Positions 1-8,445 of a DNA stretch of 64,000 bases are shown here, in pieces. The notes under the pieces are model-generated. The model was not told the origin of the DNA. It did no database searches and worked only from the letters and a program-made list of their open reading frames with translations. Origin of the DNA: Rhodococcoides kyotonense (GTDB lineage Bacteria; Actinomycetota; Actinomycetes; Mycobacteriales; Mycobacteriaceae); contig NZ_FZOW01000001.1 in assembly GCF_900188125.1 (NCBI RefSeq), positions 401,368 through 465,367 of the forward strand, written 5' to 3'. A program made the translations under genes and the position numbers. Numbering within the stretch: position 1 is the first letter of the stretch; each line of letters begins with the position of its first letter.

Positions 1-797
1 CGAGGTCGACCCTCGGCTGCGAGGTAGTACTTTCCGAGGAATCCGTGATGCGCTTCGATCACGCGCAGCGCGCCCGACTGCAGCTCCGACGGGTCGACTT
101 CGGCGAGTGTTCCGCCCCTGTCGTCGCGCCCCCACGCCCACGTGTTGCGCAGCCACAAGTGCGGCAACAGGTCGACGGACGCCGATTCTGGTCCGTGGTT
201 GGTGACCGAGAGGACGACGCAGATGTCGTCGGGCGACGCCTTGGCGTAGGTCACCTGAACGTCGAAGAAGCGGTTGTCGTCGAGAATCCCGGTGTCGGCC
301 AGTTCGTATTCACGATCGTCCCGACCGAGCCGTGCGTTCTCCTCACGCAGGTGCGTGTACGGGTACTCGTCGTGCGGGTAGCGGTACAGCCACTGCATCC
401 AACTGTGCGTCGGGGTACCGTCGACGACCCACCAGTACTCCTTGGCGTCCTCTCCATGGTTGCCTTCACCATTGGTGAGTCCGAACAACCGTTCCTTAAG
501 GATCGGGTCCTTGCGATTCCACAACGCGAACGAGAAGTTCAGGAAACCGAATCGGTCGCTGATTCCGCCGAGCCCGTCCTCACCCCACCGATAGGCGCGG
601 GCATGTGATTGATCGAACGGGAACGATTGCCACGCATCGCCATCGGCCGAATAGTCCTCACGAACGGTGCCCCACTGTCGCCCGGACAGATACGGGCCCC
701 ATTGACGCCAGGGCCCACTCACCCCCGGAGATTCCGCGAGACGCGCATGCTCGACGGAGGACGGTGCGGAGGGAGTGTCAGCGGCGTCGTTCACCAC
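1..797 (-). CDS. GH63/MGH1-like glucosidase, N-terminal part (3' end outside window)
   Basis: The reading frame is open from a GTG at 797 (a second GTG lies at 794) to the window edge, so about 265 N-terminal residues are present and the C-terminus is missing. It carries blocks typical of bacterial MGH1-like/GH63 glucosidases: [52 protein letters not shown], a [12 protein letters not shown] stretch and [16 protein letters not shown]. The family trims alpha-glucosides or mannosylated oligosaccharides; the substrate here cannot be read from sequence. No signal peptide is visible, so a cytosolic enzyme is likely. The start lies 20 bases after the stop of the DUF294 gene on the same strand, so the two may be co-transcribed. 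The shine-dalgarno is weak. Confidence 0.82.
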   Translation of the reverse strand, partial: MVNDAADTPSAPSSVEHARLAESPGVSGPWRQWGPYLSGRQWGTVREDYSADGDAWQSFPFDQSHARAYRWGEDGLGGISDRFGFLNFSFALWNRKDPILKERLFGLTNGEGNHGEDAKEYWWVVDGTPTHSWMQWLYRYPHDEYPYTHLREENARLGRDDREYELADTGILDDNRFFDVQVTYAKASPDDICVVLSVTNHGPESASVDLLPHLWLRNTWAWGRDDRGGTLAEVDPSELQSGALRVIEAHHGFLGKYYLAAEGRP

Positions 798-817
798 CCC
801 AGTCTGCTATTGCTCGA

Positions 818-2323
818 TCACGAACGCACGCCGACATTCCCGGCGAGGTAGGCAACGCGGCGCTGAACAGCTGCGACTTCACGAACGCCGTCGCTGAGCA
901 GACTGCGTTCGAGCGCGGACAGGTCGGCCATCACGACGACGTCTCCTGGCCGTGCCCCCGAGGCGATCTGTTCGACCTGATGGCCGAGTCGCAGCTTCTG
1001 CACCAGCTCGAACACCTCGGTGAGAGCATGCACGTCTCGGTCCGTCAGTATCCCGTTTCCCGACGCGGCCGCGAGCCTCGCCGGAGTGGATGCCGACGCG
1101 ACTCCGACCGACAGTCCGCCCCACCTCGCAAGATTGACGATCGGAGTGATGGCATGAGCCTTGAGATCGAACGTCCGTCCCCGTCGGGCCAGCACGTCCC
1201 GCAGCGATCGCACACGCGCACGTCGGGCGATGGCGTCGCGCAACTGCAGGCGAAGGGCATCGGGATGCTCCTCGGCCAACCTCCGATACGCCTCGGGCAC
1301 CGTGTGCAGATCGCGATTGCCCCACACCACCCGACCGTCGACGAGCAGAGACGACATGATCAGCCCGGAGTCGCCGACGGGACCGCGGTCTCCGAACGGA
1401 TCGTCCAGCCAGTGCTCGGCGGCCGATCGCCACTGCGACGCCGACCGAGCGAAACGAGGCGAGCTCGCGACGGCACCGTTGGAGTCCGCCGGCAGTCCAC
1501 ACTCGGCGAGCGTCGCATGCACCTTCCGCGCCATGTCCATCAGGACCGAATCCCGTGTCCGGTCCGACGCCGGATCCGGAAGTGCGTCGGACCATGACAA
1601 GGCACTGTCGACGTCGGACGACGGCATCGCCTCACGCCGCGCCACGCTGCCGAGACTCAGCCAGGCGATGTCAGCCCGCGGCACGTCCGGGTCACTCGAC
1701 CAGGCAAGTTCGAGCGCGCGACGCACGACGGCGTCGACGACGACGGACAAGATGGCGCTGACTGCGATGGCGTCGTTACCGCCTCGGAACAGATCCACCA
1801 CCAGGTCGGGGATCCGCCGCGATGCGTCCGCCAGTTCGATCGTCGTCGATGCGTCGGCGATGGAACGTCGCACGACGACGCTACGACGTGTCGAGGCCGT
1901 CGGGCCGCCGAGACGCGCGGTGGCCGACGACACGGCGTCGGCGAGAAAAGCCAACCCTGCAGGCTTCGAGAACACCGAACGCATCAGCTTGCCCGGAAGT
2001 TGTACGACGACGCTCGGTTCGGTGGTGCGTGCGACGAATCCGAACGAAGCCCCGGACAGCATCGCGGAGAAACCGAACACTCCCCCGACGTCGATCGTAT
2101 CGATGGGAACCGATGTCCCTGTTGCGTCGTCGGGATGCAGAATCACCACACGACCGGAACGGACGACCCAGACGGAGTCGACGTCGCGCATGTCGACATC
2201 CAGAATGGTTGCACCGGAGCGATACTCGACGACCTCGGCCATGTCGGCCAGCTGCTCGAGCTCACCCTGTGTCGCAGTGTGGAACGGCGGGAACCTACGG
2301 AGGAACTCAGCTGTGTCGTCCAC
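818..2323 (-). CDS. DUF294 nucleotidyltransferase-like protein with N-terminal cyclic-nucleotide-binding domain
   Basis: 501 residues from a GTG start. Residues about 10-115 look like a cNMP-binding beta-roll (AEVVEYRSGATILDVD, VWVVRSGRVVILHPDD, VGGVFGFSAML). Residues 224-242 carry the GlnD/DUF294 nucleotidyltransferase signature LGSVARREAMPSSDVDSAL with paired Asp237/Asp239. A helical DUF294 C-terminal domain follows. No CBS pair, which often lies between these domains in the family, is evident, so this is the short architecture. The role is unknown; family logic suggests a ligand-gated nucleotidyltransferase or signalling protein. The gene overlaps the 3' end of the GMC oxidoreductase by 17 bases and so belongs to the same minus-strand operon. 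Confidence 0.85.
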   Translation of the reverse strand: MDDTAEFLRRFPPFHTATQGELEQLADMAEVVEYRSGATILDVDMRDVDSVWVVRSGRVVILHPDDATGTSVPIDTIDVGGVFGFSAMLSGASFGFVARTTEPSVVVQLPGKLMRSVFSKPAGLAFLADAVSSATARLGGPTASTRRSVVVRRSIADASTTIELADASRRIPDLVVDLFRGGNDAIAVSAILSVVVDAVVRRALELAWSSDPDVPRADIAWLSLGSVARREAMPSSDVDSALSWSDALPDPASDRTRDSVLMDMARKVHATLAECGLPADSNGAVASSPRFARSASQWRSAAEHWLDDPFGDRGPVGDSGLIMSSLLVDGRVVWGNRDLHTVPEAYRRLAEEHPDALRLQLRDAIARRARVRSLRDVLARRGRTFDLKAHAITPIVNLARWGGLSVGVASASTPARLAAASGNGILTDRDVHALTEVFELVQKLRLGHQVEQIASGARPGDVVVMADLSALERSLLSDGVREVAAVQRRVAYLAGNVGVRS

Positions 2324-3860
2324 GAATCAGGTCCGCGCACTTCTCCGCCATCGTCATGACGGTGATGTTGGGATTGACAGTCGGCAACTTCGGCATCGCC
2401 GACGCATCGACGACCCGCAAGTTCTGCACGCCCTTCACCCGCAGCTCCGGATCGAGCACGGCCATGGCGTCGTCGATACTGCCCATGCGCGCCGTGCCCG
2501 CAGGGTGATACACGGTGTTGTGTGTTCGGTGTACATAGTCGAGCAGATCGTCGTCGGTCACCGCATCCGGGCCCGGTGCAAGTTCGCGTTCGATCCACGC
2601 CGCCAACGGTTCTCGTGCCGCGATCTCGCGTGCCAGTTTCAACCCGGCGAGCATCACGGCGTCGTCGTGACCACCCGGATCGGTGAAATACCGCGGGTCG
2701 ACTTTCGGTCGGTCACGGTAATCCCGGCTCCGCAGCCGGACGGTGCCTCGCGAGAGTCCCTGAGTTACGTTGGGCGTCAAACAGAACCCGTTGTCGGTCG
2801 TCGGATAGCCCCATCGGAGCGTATTCATGTCGAACGGAACGCTGCCGTAATGCATCATCAGATCCGGATAGTTCAGGTCGGGTGTCGTCGTGGCGAACAG
2901 TCCGATCTCCCACCATTGCGACGACGTCGTCACCATCGGCCGGGACGCCTCCCAGAACACCAGGCCCTCGACATGGTCGTCGAGGTTCTCCCCTACTCCC
3001 GGCGAGTCGACGCGCACCGGAATTCCCATGTCCCGCAAATGTTCCGCTGGCCCGATTCCGGACAGCATCAGCAGTTTCGGGGTGTCGATGGCGCCGGCGG
3101 TGACGACGACCTCACGCCGTGCAGTCACGGTGTCGTATCCCGTCAGATCCGGACGTTGGTACCGGACAGCGGTGGCGGTGAGTCCGTCGTCGATCAGGAT
3201 TTCACTGATCCAACATCCGGTTCGCACATCGAGATTCGAGCGCGACCCGAGAATCGGATGAAGGTACGCATGCGAGGTGGACATTCGCTGTCCGTCCTCG
3301 CCCGCGTTGATCTGGAACCACCCTGCCCCGTTCAGTACCGATGGACCTCGATTGAACTGGACGGTCGGGAGCCCGACCTGCGCGGCGGACTCCAGAACTG
3401 CTGTGCCGCATGGGTCGTTCGGCGGGACGTCCCTGATTCGTACCGGCCCGTCGTGCCCACGGCCGGTGTCGTTGTTCTCGACGCGCGCGACGAGCGGCAG
3501 CACCTGTGAGGCGCCCCACCCGGTCGCACCCGCAGCGTCCCAGGCGTCGAGAGTCTCCGCGGGCGGATGAAATGCGATGCAGGAGTTGTGCGACGAGCAT
3601 CCACCGAGCACTTTCGCGCGTGCATGCCGCATGAAACTGTTGCCTCGCTGCTGCGGCTCGACCGGGTAGTCCCAGTCGTACCCGGAATCGAGAAGGTGCA
3701 TCCACTCGGACAGTTCGAGAATGTTGCGGTCGCCGACGTCCGACGGACCGGCTTCGACGAGACACACCGTCACGTCCGGGTCCTCGCTCAATCTCGCCGC
3801 CAGTACGCACCCTGCGGTGCCGCCGCCTGCGATGACGTAGTCGAACACGGTGTCCGTCAC
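2307..3860 (-). CDS. GMC-family FAD oxidoreductase (choline dehydrogenase-like)
   Basis: 517 residues, GTG start. An N-terminal FAD-binding Rossmann motif (DYVIAGGGTAGCVLAARL) is followed by the second GMC signature GAIDTPKLLMLSGIGP in the middle and C-terminal catalytic segments VYHPAGTARMG (His) and VNPNITVMTMAEK (Asn). Length and motifs match choline dehydrogenase/alcohol oxidase relatives. The start forms a GTGA overlap with the stop of the upstream permease, and an aldehyde dehydrogenase lies one gene further up. The inferred role is oxidation of an imported alcohol such as choline to its aldehyde. Sequence alone does not prove choline as substrate; other amino alcohols or polyethylene-glycol-type alcohols are possible. 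The DUF294 gene overlaps its 3' end. Confidence 0.88.
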   Translation of the reverse strand: MTDTVFDYVIAGGGTAGCVLAARLSEDPDVTVCLVEAGPSDVGDRNILELSEWMHLLDSGYDWDYPVEPQQRGNSFMRHARAKVLGGCSSHNSCIAFHPPAETLDAWDAAGATGWGASQVLPLVARVENNDTGRGHDGPVRIRDVPPNDPCGTAVLESAAQVGLPTVQFNRGPSVLNGAGWFQINAGEDGQRMSTSHAYLHPILGSRSNLDVRTGCWISEILIDDGLTATAVRYQRPDLTGYDTVTARREVVVTAGAIDTPKLLMLSGIGPAEHLRDMGIPVRVDSPGVGENLDDHVEGLVFWEASRPMVTTSSQWWEIGLFATTTPDLNYPDLMMHYGSVPFDMNTLRWGYPTTDNGFCLTPNVTQGLSRGTVRLRSRDYRDRPKVDPRYFTDPGGHDDAVMLAGLKLAREIAAREPLAAWIERELAPGPDAVTDDDLLDYVHRTHNTVYHPAGTARMGSIDDAMAVLDPELRVKGVQNLRVVDASAMPKLPTVNPNITVMTMAEKCADLIRGRHS

Positions 3861-5377
3861 GCCGGACTCCTTTCCTCACCCGTCGATGCATGCGACTTCA
3901 ACGTACCGATGTGGCGGCGACCTTTCAGGCCGTACCACGCAAGACCGAGCAGCAGAATGGCGCCGATGTAGACGAAAGCGCCCCACGTGTTGTACCAGGG
4001 ACTTCCGTAGACCTCGGTTCTCGGCCACGCGAGATTCAATGCCATTCCGGCGCCCCACAACACGGCCACGATGTTGATCGGCAATCCCCATCGGCCCATC
4101 GTGAAATAGCCACCGGGCTTCAGATCCTTCGGTGGCCATTGTCCGGCAAGCCTTTTCGCGAGGAGCGGACCTGTCACCATCGAGTAGGCCAGATAGATCA
4201 TGATGATCGCGATGGACGTGAGTACCGTGAATATCTGGGGCTGGCCGATGTTGATCACCAGAATCAGAATCGCAAGGATGCCGATCGTCACGGCAGGAAC
4301 CACCGGGGTCTGAGTGCGGGGATGCACTTTCGCGAGCGATTCACCGAACGGCAGTGCATTGTCGCGTGCCATCGCGAACGTCAATCGAATTGCCGCAGTA
4401 TGCACGGCGAGCGAGCACACGAACACCGCGATCACGATGCAGATCAGGAAGATCGTCCCGAGCGGCCCCCACATCACCGACTCGACGATGGACTGCAAAC
4501 TGCCGTCGGGACTTCCCAGTGCCGGGTCGTCCAGATTCGGGGCAGCCAAGACCGCGAACACCAGGATCGCGCCGCCGATGACGAACGACGCGAGGATCGC
4601 TCTGAAGATCGCCTTCGGCGCGGTACGACGCGGCTCGACGGTCTCCTCCCCCAGCGACGACGCGGTGTCGAAGCCGTACATCACATACCCGGACGCCAGC
4701 GAGGCGACGAGGAAAGCAGCGAGAAAGCCTCCGCTCTCACCGGCGCCGTATCCGTTGGTCGAGAAGAACACTTGCGGACCGCGAGTGATGTTGGCCGCCA
4801 GAATGACTGCAATCAAGACCGCAGCAATGAGCTCGATGAACACTCCGGAACTGTTGATCATCGCCATCAGCCTGACTCCGAGTGCGTTGATCGTCGTCGT
4901 GATCGCGATCAATATCGCCCCGAGGAGCACGGCGTTGGTGGCGAAATCGTTCTCGCCGCTGCCGTCGCCGATGATCTGGAAACCACTCCATATCCGGGGC
5001 AGATTCAATTGCAGCGCCAGGACCACAGCGGACAGAGTGACGATCGACGCCGTGAGCATCAACCAGCCGGCCGACCACCCGACGATGCGACGACCCAGCA
5101 GTTTCGCCCAGTTGTAGACCGAGCCGGCCACGGGATACTTCGCCGCCAACTCCATGAAACACAGTGCGACGCACAACTGACCGAGAAATACCATCGGCCA
5201 GGACCACAGATATGCCGGTCCGGCTGTTCCGAAACCGAAATAGAACAGTTGGAACGTACCGGTCAGAATAGAGATGTAGCTGACGCCTGCCGCGAAGCTG
5301 GCGAATTTTCCCAAACTTCGATCCAGCGACTCCTTGTAGCCGAAGTCGTCCATTCCACTGTCGGAATTGTTCGTCAT
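3857..5377 (-). CDS. APC-superfamily amino acid/amine permease
   Basis: 506 residues with about 12 hydrophobic segments. The APC features are an N-terminal SLGKFASFAAGVSYIS block, a cytoplasmic GYVMYGFDTASSLGEETVEP stretch and RLTFAMARDNALPFGE. The ATG at 5377 is preferred over an in-frame upstream GTG at 5431 because it has an AAAGG ribosome-binding site and clears the end of the aldehyde dehydrogenase gene. Its stop overlaps the GMC start by 4 bases, indicating translational coupling. By context it imports the substrate oxidised by the flanking GMC and aldehyde dehydrogenase enzymes, for example choline, ethanolamine or a polyamine-type amine. The specificity is inferred from neighbours only. 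Confidence 0.86.
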   Translation of the reverse strand: MTNNSDSGMDDFGYKESLDRSLGKFASFAAGVSYISILTGTFQLFYFGFGTAGPAYLWSWPMVFLGQLCVALCFMELAAKYPVAGSVYNWAKLLGRRIVGWSAGWLMLTASIVTLSAVVLALQLNLPRIWSGFQIIGDGSGENDFATNAVLLGAILIAITTTINALGVRLMAMINSSGVFIELIAAVLIAVILAANITRGPQVFFSTNGYGAGESGGFLAAFLVASLASGYVMYGFDTASSLGEETVEPRRTAPKAIFRAILASFVIGGAILVFAVLAAPNLDDPALGSPDGSLQSIVESVMWGPLGTIFLICIVIAVFVCSLAVHTAAIRLTFAMARDNALPFGESLAKVHPRTQTPVVPAVTIGILAILILVINIGQPQIFTVLTSIAIIMIYLAYSMVTGPLLAKRLAGQWPPKDLKPGGYFTMGRWGLPINIVAVLWGAGMALNLAWPRTEVYGSPWYNTWGAFVYIGAILLLGLAWYGLKGRRHIGTLKSHASTGEERSPA

Positions 5378-5412
5378 GGCTCGCACTGCCTTTCTGGCAG
5401 AACCGAATGTGA

Positions 5413-6942
5413 CTACCGGGTATCGAACCACCCTGCCGCGGTCGGCGAGGTGTTGTGCCAGATATGTTTCGCCTCTTGATATTCGGACAAACCGGACGGC
5501 CCCAGCTCTCGACCGTTACCCGATCGCTTGAAACCACCCCATTCGGCAGCTGCCGTGTAGACACCGAAGTCGTTGAGCCACACCGTCCCATGCCGAAGTC
5601 CGCGCACCATACGTTCGCCCCGCGCAGCGTCCGATGTGCGAACGCCTGCCGCGAGACCGTAATTCGTGTCGTTTCCGAGCTTCAGAGCTTCCTCCTCCGT
5701 CGAGAATCGCTCCACAGTGAGTATGGGGCCGAACGTCTCCTCTTGGACGATTTTCATGGTTCGATCGCACTTGTCGAAGATCGTCGGCAAGAAGTAGCTG
5801 CCGTCTGCGAGCGACGAATCGCTCGGTTTCGACCCGCCGACGACAAGGTCGGCACCTTCCTCGACGCCGAGAGCGACGTACTTCTCGATCTTGTCTCGTT
5901 GCGCCTCGGAGACCAGCGGTCCGGTCTCGCTCGTCGGATCGAGCCCGGGTCCCATCTTGATCTTCGTCGCCCGCTCGGCCAACGCGGCAACGAATCGATC
6001 GGCGATACTCTCTTCGACGATCAGCCTGGTCCCGGCCGAGCACACCTGCCCCGAGTGCAGAAAGACACCGGTGAGAACGTTGTCCACGGAATCCGCGAAC
6101 GACGTCGGATCGGATGCGGCGTCGGCGAAGACGATGTGCGGGTTCTTACCACCCAACTCCACCGCTACCTTGGTGACGTTCTCGGCGGCCGCCGCGAGGA
6201 TGACACGTCCGGTGGCGAGACCACCGGTGAACGAGATGAAGTCGACGTCGGGGTTCGACGTCAATGCCTCGCCGAGCACCGCACCGCTTCCCTGGACGAG
6301 ATTCACGACGCCGTCCGGAACACCCGCTTCCTGAATCAGCTTGACCATCGCGATAGTGCTCAGTGGCGTCACCTCGCTCGGCTTGAGGACCATCGTGCAC
6401 CCCGCGGCAAGTGCGGGAGCGACCTTCCACGAGATCTGCAGCAGCGGGTAGTTCCACGGCGCGATCATGACGCAGACACCAATGGGCTCGTGTACCACGC
6501 GAGAGATGATCTCGGGCCGTCCCACGTCGACGAGCCTGTCTCCGTGCACTGCTGCGAGTTCCGCGTAGTACCGGAAGACGGACGTGACGTCGTCGATGTC
6601 GATTCGACTCTCTTCCAGCGTCTTTCCGGTGTCCACTGTCTCGATTCGAGCCAGCTGTTCCCTGTCGCGCTGCAGCAGGTCGGCTATCGCCGTCAGAAAT
6701 GCCGTTCTGTCCGAGACCGGTGTGCCCGACCACGTGCCGTCGTCGAAGGTGTGCCGCGCGCTGTTCACAGCGCGGCGCGCATCGTCCGGCGTTGCTTCGT
6801 CGACGACGAGAACGACGCTCCCGTTCGCCGGATCCACGATCTCCCGCGTACCCCCGTCCGACGCTCCCGACCACAGGCCACCGATGTACAGCGAGGGGCG
6901 CAGGTTCCCGAGTTCGATCGCCGGATTGCCGGATGCAGACAT
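5413..6942 (-). CDS. NAD(P)-dependent aldehyde dehydrogenase, betaine-aldehyde dehydrogenase-like
   Basis: 509 residues. Active-site elements are present: Glu262 in VELGGKNPHIVF, catalytic Cys301 in GQVCSAGTRL, and the SFTGGLATG nucleotide loop. MIAPWNYPLLQISWKVAPAL is the usual cofactor-binding stretch. The ATG at 6942 is chosen because a strong GAGGGG ribosome-binding site sits 7 bases upstream; the in-frame GTG at 6957 overlaps that site. It is the first large gene of the minus-strand ALDH-permease-GMC-DUF294 operon. The likely reaction is oxidation of betaine aldehyde or an aminoaldehyde to its acid, following the GMC enzyme. A 6-base inverted repeat at 6967-6984 (CGTCGA...TCGACG) precedes the gene. 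Confidence 0.9.
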   Translation of the reverse strand: MSASGNPAIELGNLRPSLYIGGLWSGASDGGTREIVDPANGSVVLVVDEATPDDARRAVNSARHTFDDGTWSGTPVSDRTAFLTAIADLLQRDREQLARIETVDTGKTLEESRIDIDDVTSVFRYYAELAAVHGDRLVDVGRPEIISRVVHEPIGVCVMIAPWNYPLLQISWKVAPALAAGCTMVLKPSEVTPLSTIAMVKLIQEAGVPDGVVNLVQGSGAVLGEALTSNPDVDFISFTGGLATGRVILAAAAENVTKVAVELGGKNPHIVFADAASDPTSFADSVDNVLTGVFLHSGQVCSAGTRLIVEESIADRFVAALAERATKIKMGPGLDPTSETGPLVSEAQRDKIEKYVALGVEEGADLVVGGSKPSDSSLADGSYFLPTIFDKCDRTMKIVQEETFGPILTVERFSTEEEALKLGNDTNYGLAAGVRTSDAARGERMVRGLRHGTVWLNDFGVYTAAAEWGGFKRSGNGRELGPSGLSEYQEAKHIWHNTSPTAAGWFDTR

Positions 6943-7047
6943 CTCGATACCCCTCACGTCGTCGATCGTCGATTTGTCTCGACGGATTCAACGGTAAGCC
7001 CGCGATGACTTCTGCGTGGAGGGTAGGTCGCTACCGCATTCGCCGAA

Positions 7048-7215
7048 CTAGGAACAGGCCTCGAGCAGAAGCTCGACGTCGGCGTCGGCGAGCCCCGTCG
7101 GCGGATACTGCATGAGGATCTCGCGGAATCGCGTGACGAAGCCTTCGCGACTGACGCCGAACTCGGTGAGCATGTCTTCGTTCGGCCAGTCGCCGTGCGG
7201 GAACTGTTCGGTCAT
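7048..7215 (-). CDS. Small hypothetical protein, 55 residues
   Basis: The ATG at 7215 is preceded by GAAGGAAG at good spacing, a better start than the in-frame codon at 7260. The product is acidic, without signal peptide or membrane segment, has two predicted helices (EGFVTRFREILMQYP and DADVELLLEAC) and ends in Ala-Cys-Ser. I do not recognise it. It lies 105 bases upstream of the aldehyde dehydrogenase on the same strand and may be the first gene of that operon. A TATACA box on the minus strand at 7300-7305 could be its -10 element. Coding status rests on the ribosome-binding site and codon usage, so it is moderately sure. Confidence 0.55.
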   Translation of the reverse strand: MTEQFPHGDWPNEDMLTEFGVSREGFVTRFREILMQYPPTGLADADVELLLEACS

Positions 7216-7429
7216 GCGTCTTCCTTCGACTTTCGTCGGACAGGTGCTCCGGGGCGGCATCGAGTCGGGGGTTTCCGATGCCGCACTCCGGAGTCGAGAT
7301 GTATATCGGCCCCTCTGCCCTAGACGTTACAGATCGCCTTGGAATGGAACGATCACGAGAACGACACGAATCGGACGCGAACCGATTTTCCGCTGATCCG
7401 AATCCGCAACGGCCCGAGAGATTCGGACG

Positions 7430-7435
7430 TAGCAT
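7430..7435 (+). promoter_or_regulatory. Candidate -10 box (TAGCAT) of a leaderless transcript for the receiver gene
   Basis: TAGCAT fits the actinobacterial TANNNT -10 pattern and ends exactly 7 bases before the GTG start at 7443. No shine-dalgarno is present in that gap. This geometry is typical of leaderless mRNAs. No convincing -35 element is seen. Confidence 0.4.
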
Positions 7436-7442
7436 CCGACTC

Positions 7443-7826
7443 GTGACCGCCTCGTTGCGCATCCTCGTATACAGCAGCAACATCAACACGCGCACGGATG
7501 TGACGTCGGCAATCGGACCCCATCCCACTCCTTTGTTGCCGACGTTCGAGTACATCGAAGTGGCGAGCCGACCGATGGTGGTGCATCACCTGGACGCCGG
7601 GGGTATCGATCTCGCGATTCTCGACGGCGAGGCTGCCCCCGCGGGGGGAATGGGCGTCGCGAAGGAGTTGAAGGACGAGATCTCGAACTGCCCTCCCCTC
7701 GTCGTTCTCATGGGTCGGCCCGACGACGCATGGTTGGCGGACTGGTCCGGCGCGGAGGCCGCGGTACCTCATCCGATCGACCCGTTCGTGCTCACCCGAG
7801 CAGTTGTCGACTTACTTCGCAACTGA
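7443..7826 (+). CDS. Atypical receiver-domain protein upstream of nuo (Rv3143-like)
   Basis: 127 residues, a single receiver-like fold with no output domain. Hydrophobic strands match a CheY pattern (RILVYSS, GIDLAILDG, PPLVVLMGRPDD). Asp61 sits at the phospho-acceptor position, but the acidic pair after the first strand is replaced by Ser-Ser-Asn, and the usual lysine late in the domain is replaced by VPHPID. It is therefore a degenerate or pseudo-receiver. A homologue lies just before the nuo genes in mycobacteria (Rv3143), and my recollection is that an association with complex I has been proposed there. The GTG at 7443 is chosen because a TANNNT box lies 7 bases upstream, suggesting a leaderless mRNA. 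A role in tuning NDH-1 is inferred from position. Confidence 0.82.
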   Translation: MTASLRILVYSSNINTRTDVTSAIGPHPTPLLPTFEYIEVASRPMVVHHLDAGGIDLAILDGEAAPAGGMGVAKELKDEISNCPPLVVLMGRPDDAWLADWSGAEAAVPHPIDPFVLTRAVVDLLRN

Positions 7827-7952
7827 TCGAAACGCCTTATCTGCAAACGGTTCCCACGTTCCGAGCCTGCTACCGGACGCAAGATCAACTTTCTCGCCCG
7901 ACACACCGACTTTGCACACCGAAAATCGAGACAAGTCGGGGTGCGACACCGG

Positions 7953-7958
7953 TAGGCT
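7953..7958 (+). promoter_or_regulatory. Candidate -10 box (TAGGCT) of the nuo operon
   Basis: TAGGCT matches the actinobacterial housekeeping TANNNT -10 pattern and would place transcription start near 7965, leaving a leader of about 84 bases before nuoA. The same hexamer is found before rimP. The -35 region (GACAAG at 7930) is poor. Confidence 0.4.
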
Positions 7959-7973
7959 GTGGTTCAGTTCACA
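7958..7973 (+). promoter_or_regulatory. Candidate CRP/GlxR-type binding site at the nuoA promoter
   Basis: TGTGGTTCAGTTCACA agrees with the CRP-family consensus TGTGANNTANNTCACA at all fixed positions except two. It overlaps the candidate -10 box and start point. A site in this position would be expected to repress, or to set an alternative promoter. No experimental support. Confidence 0.45.
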
Positions 7974-8048
7974 TTTTTCAACGGCTGAGGAACTCTCGGC
8001 CGACAACGTCAGCAATGCCCACAAGGCAGACGACAGAGGTGACACAGG

Positions 8049-8408
8049 TTGAACGAATACATTCCCATTCTCGTCCTGGGTGCTGTTGCAGTCGCCTTCG
8101 CCCTCGTGTCCGTGGTCATTGCGGCGGTGGTCGGACCGAAGCGCTACAACCGAGCCAAGCTCGACGCGTACGAGTGCGGTATCGAACCGACCGCACAACC
8201 GATGGGCGCCGGTCGCTACCCGGTGAAGTTCTACCTGACGGCGATGTTGTTCATCATCTTCGACATCGAGATCGTCTTTCTGTACCCGTGGGCGGTGCAC
8301 TTCGACGCACTGGGCTTGTTCGGACTACTGGCCATGGGGATGTTCATCGTCAGCGCCTCCGTCGCGTACGCCTACGAGTGGCGACGGGGCGGCCTCAGCT
8401 GGGATTGA
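8049..8408 (+). CDS. nuoA: NADH-quinone oxidoreductase subunit A
   Basis: 119 residues, TTG start behind AGAGGTGACACAGG. Three membrane helices; the conserved loop [13 protein letters not shown] and the [16 protein letters not shown] segment are diagnostic of NuoA. It is a membrane-arm subunit at the quinone-site junction of the proton-pumping NDH-1 complex. It is the first gene of a complete nuoA-N operon on the plus strand. The leader upstream holds a candidate -10 box and a CRP-like site. Confidence 0.97.
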   Translation: MNEYIPILVLGAVAVAFALVSVVIAAVVGPKRYNRAKLDAYECGIEPTAQPMGAGRYPVKFYLTAMLFIIFDIEIVFLYPWAVHFDALGLFGLLAMGMFIVSASVAYAYEWRRGGLSWD

Positions 8409-8445
8409 CAGCAGTTCCGGTACGTATCGAGCAGAAGGGTCGGAC

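Noticed and set aside
1161..3509. Long plus-strand open frame opposite the DUF294 and GMC genes
   Set aside because: Shadow of two clear minus-strand genes in high-GC DNA; the translation is Arg/Ser-rich without any domain.
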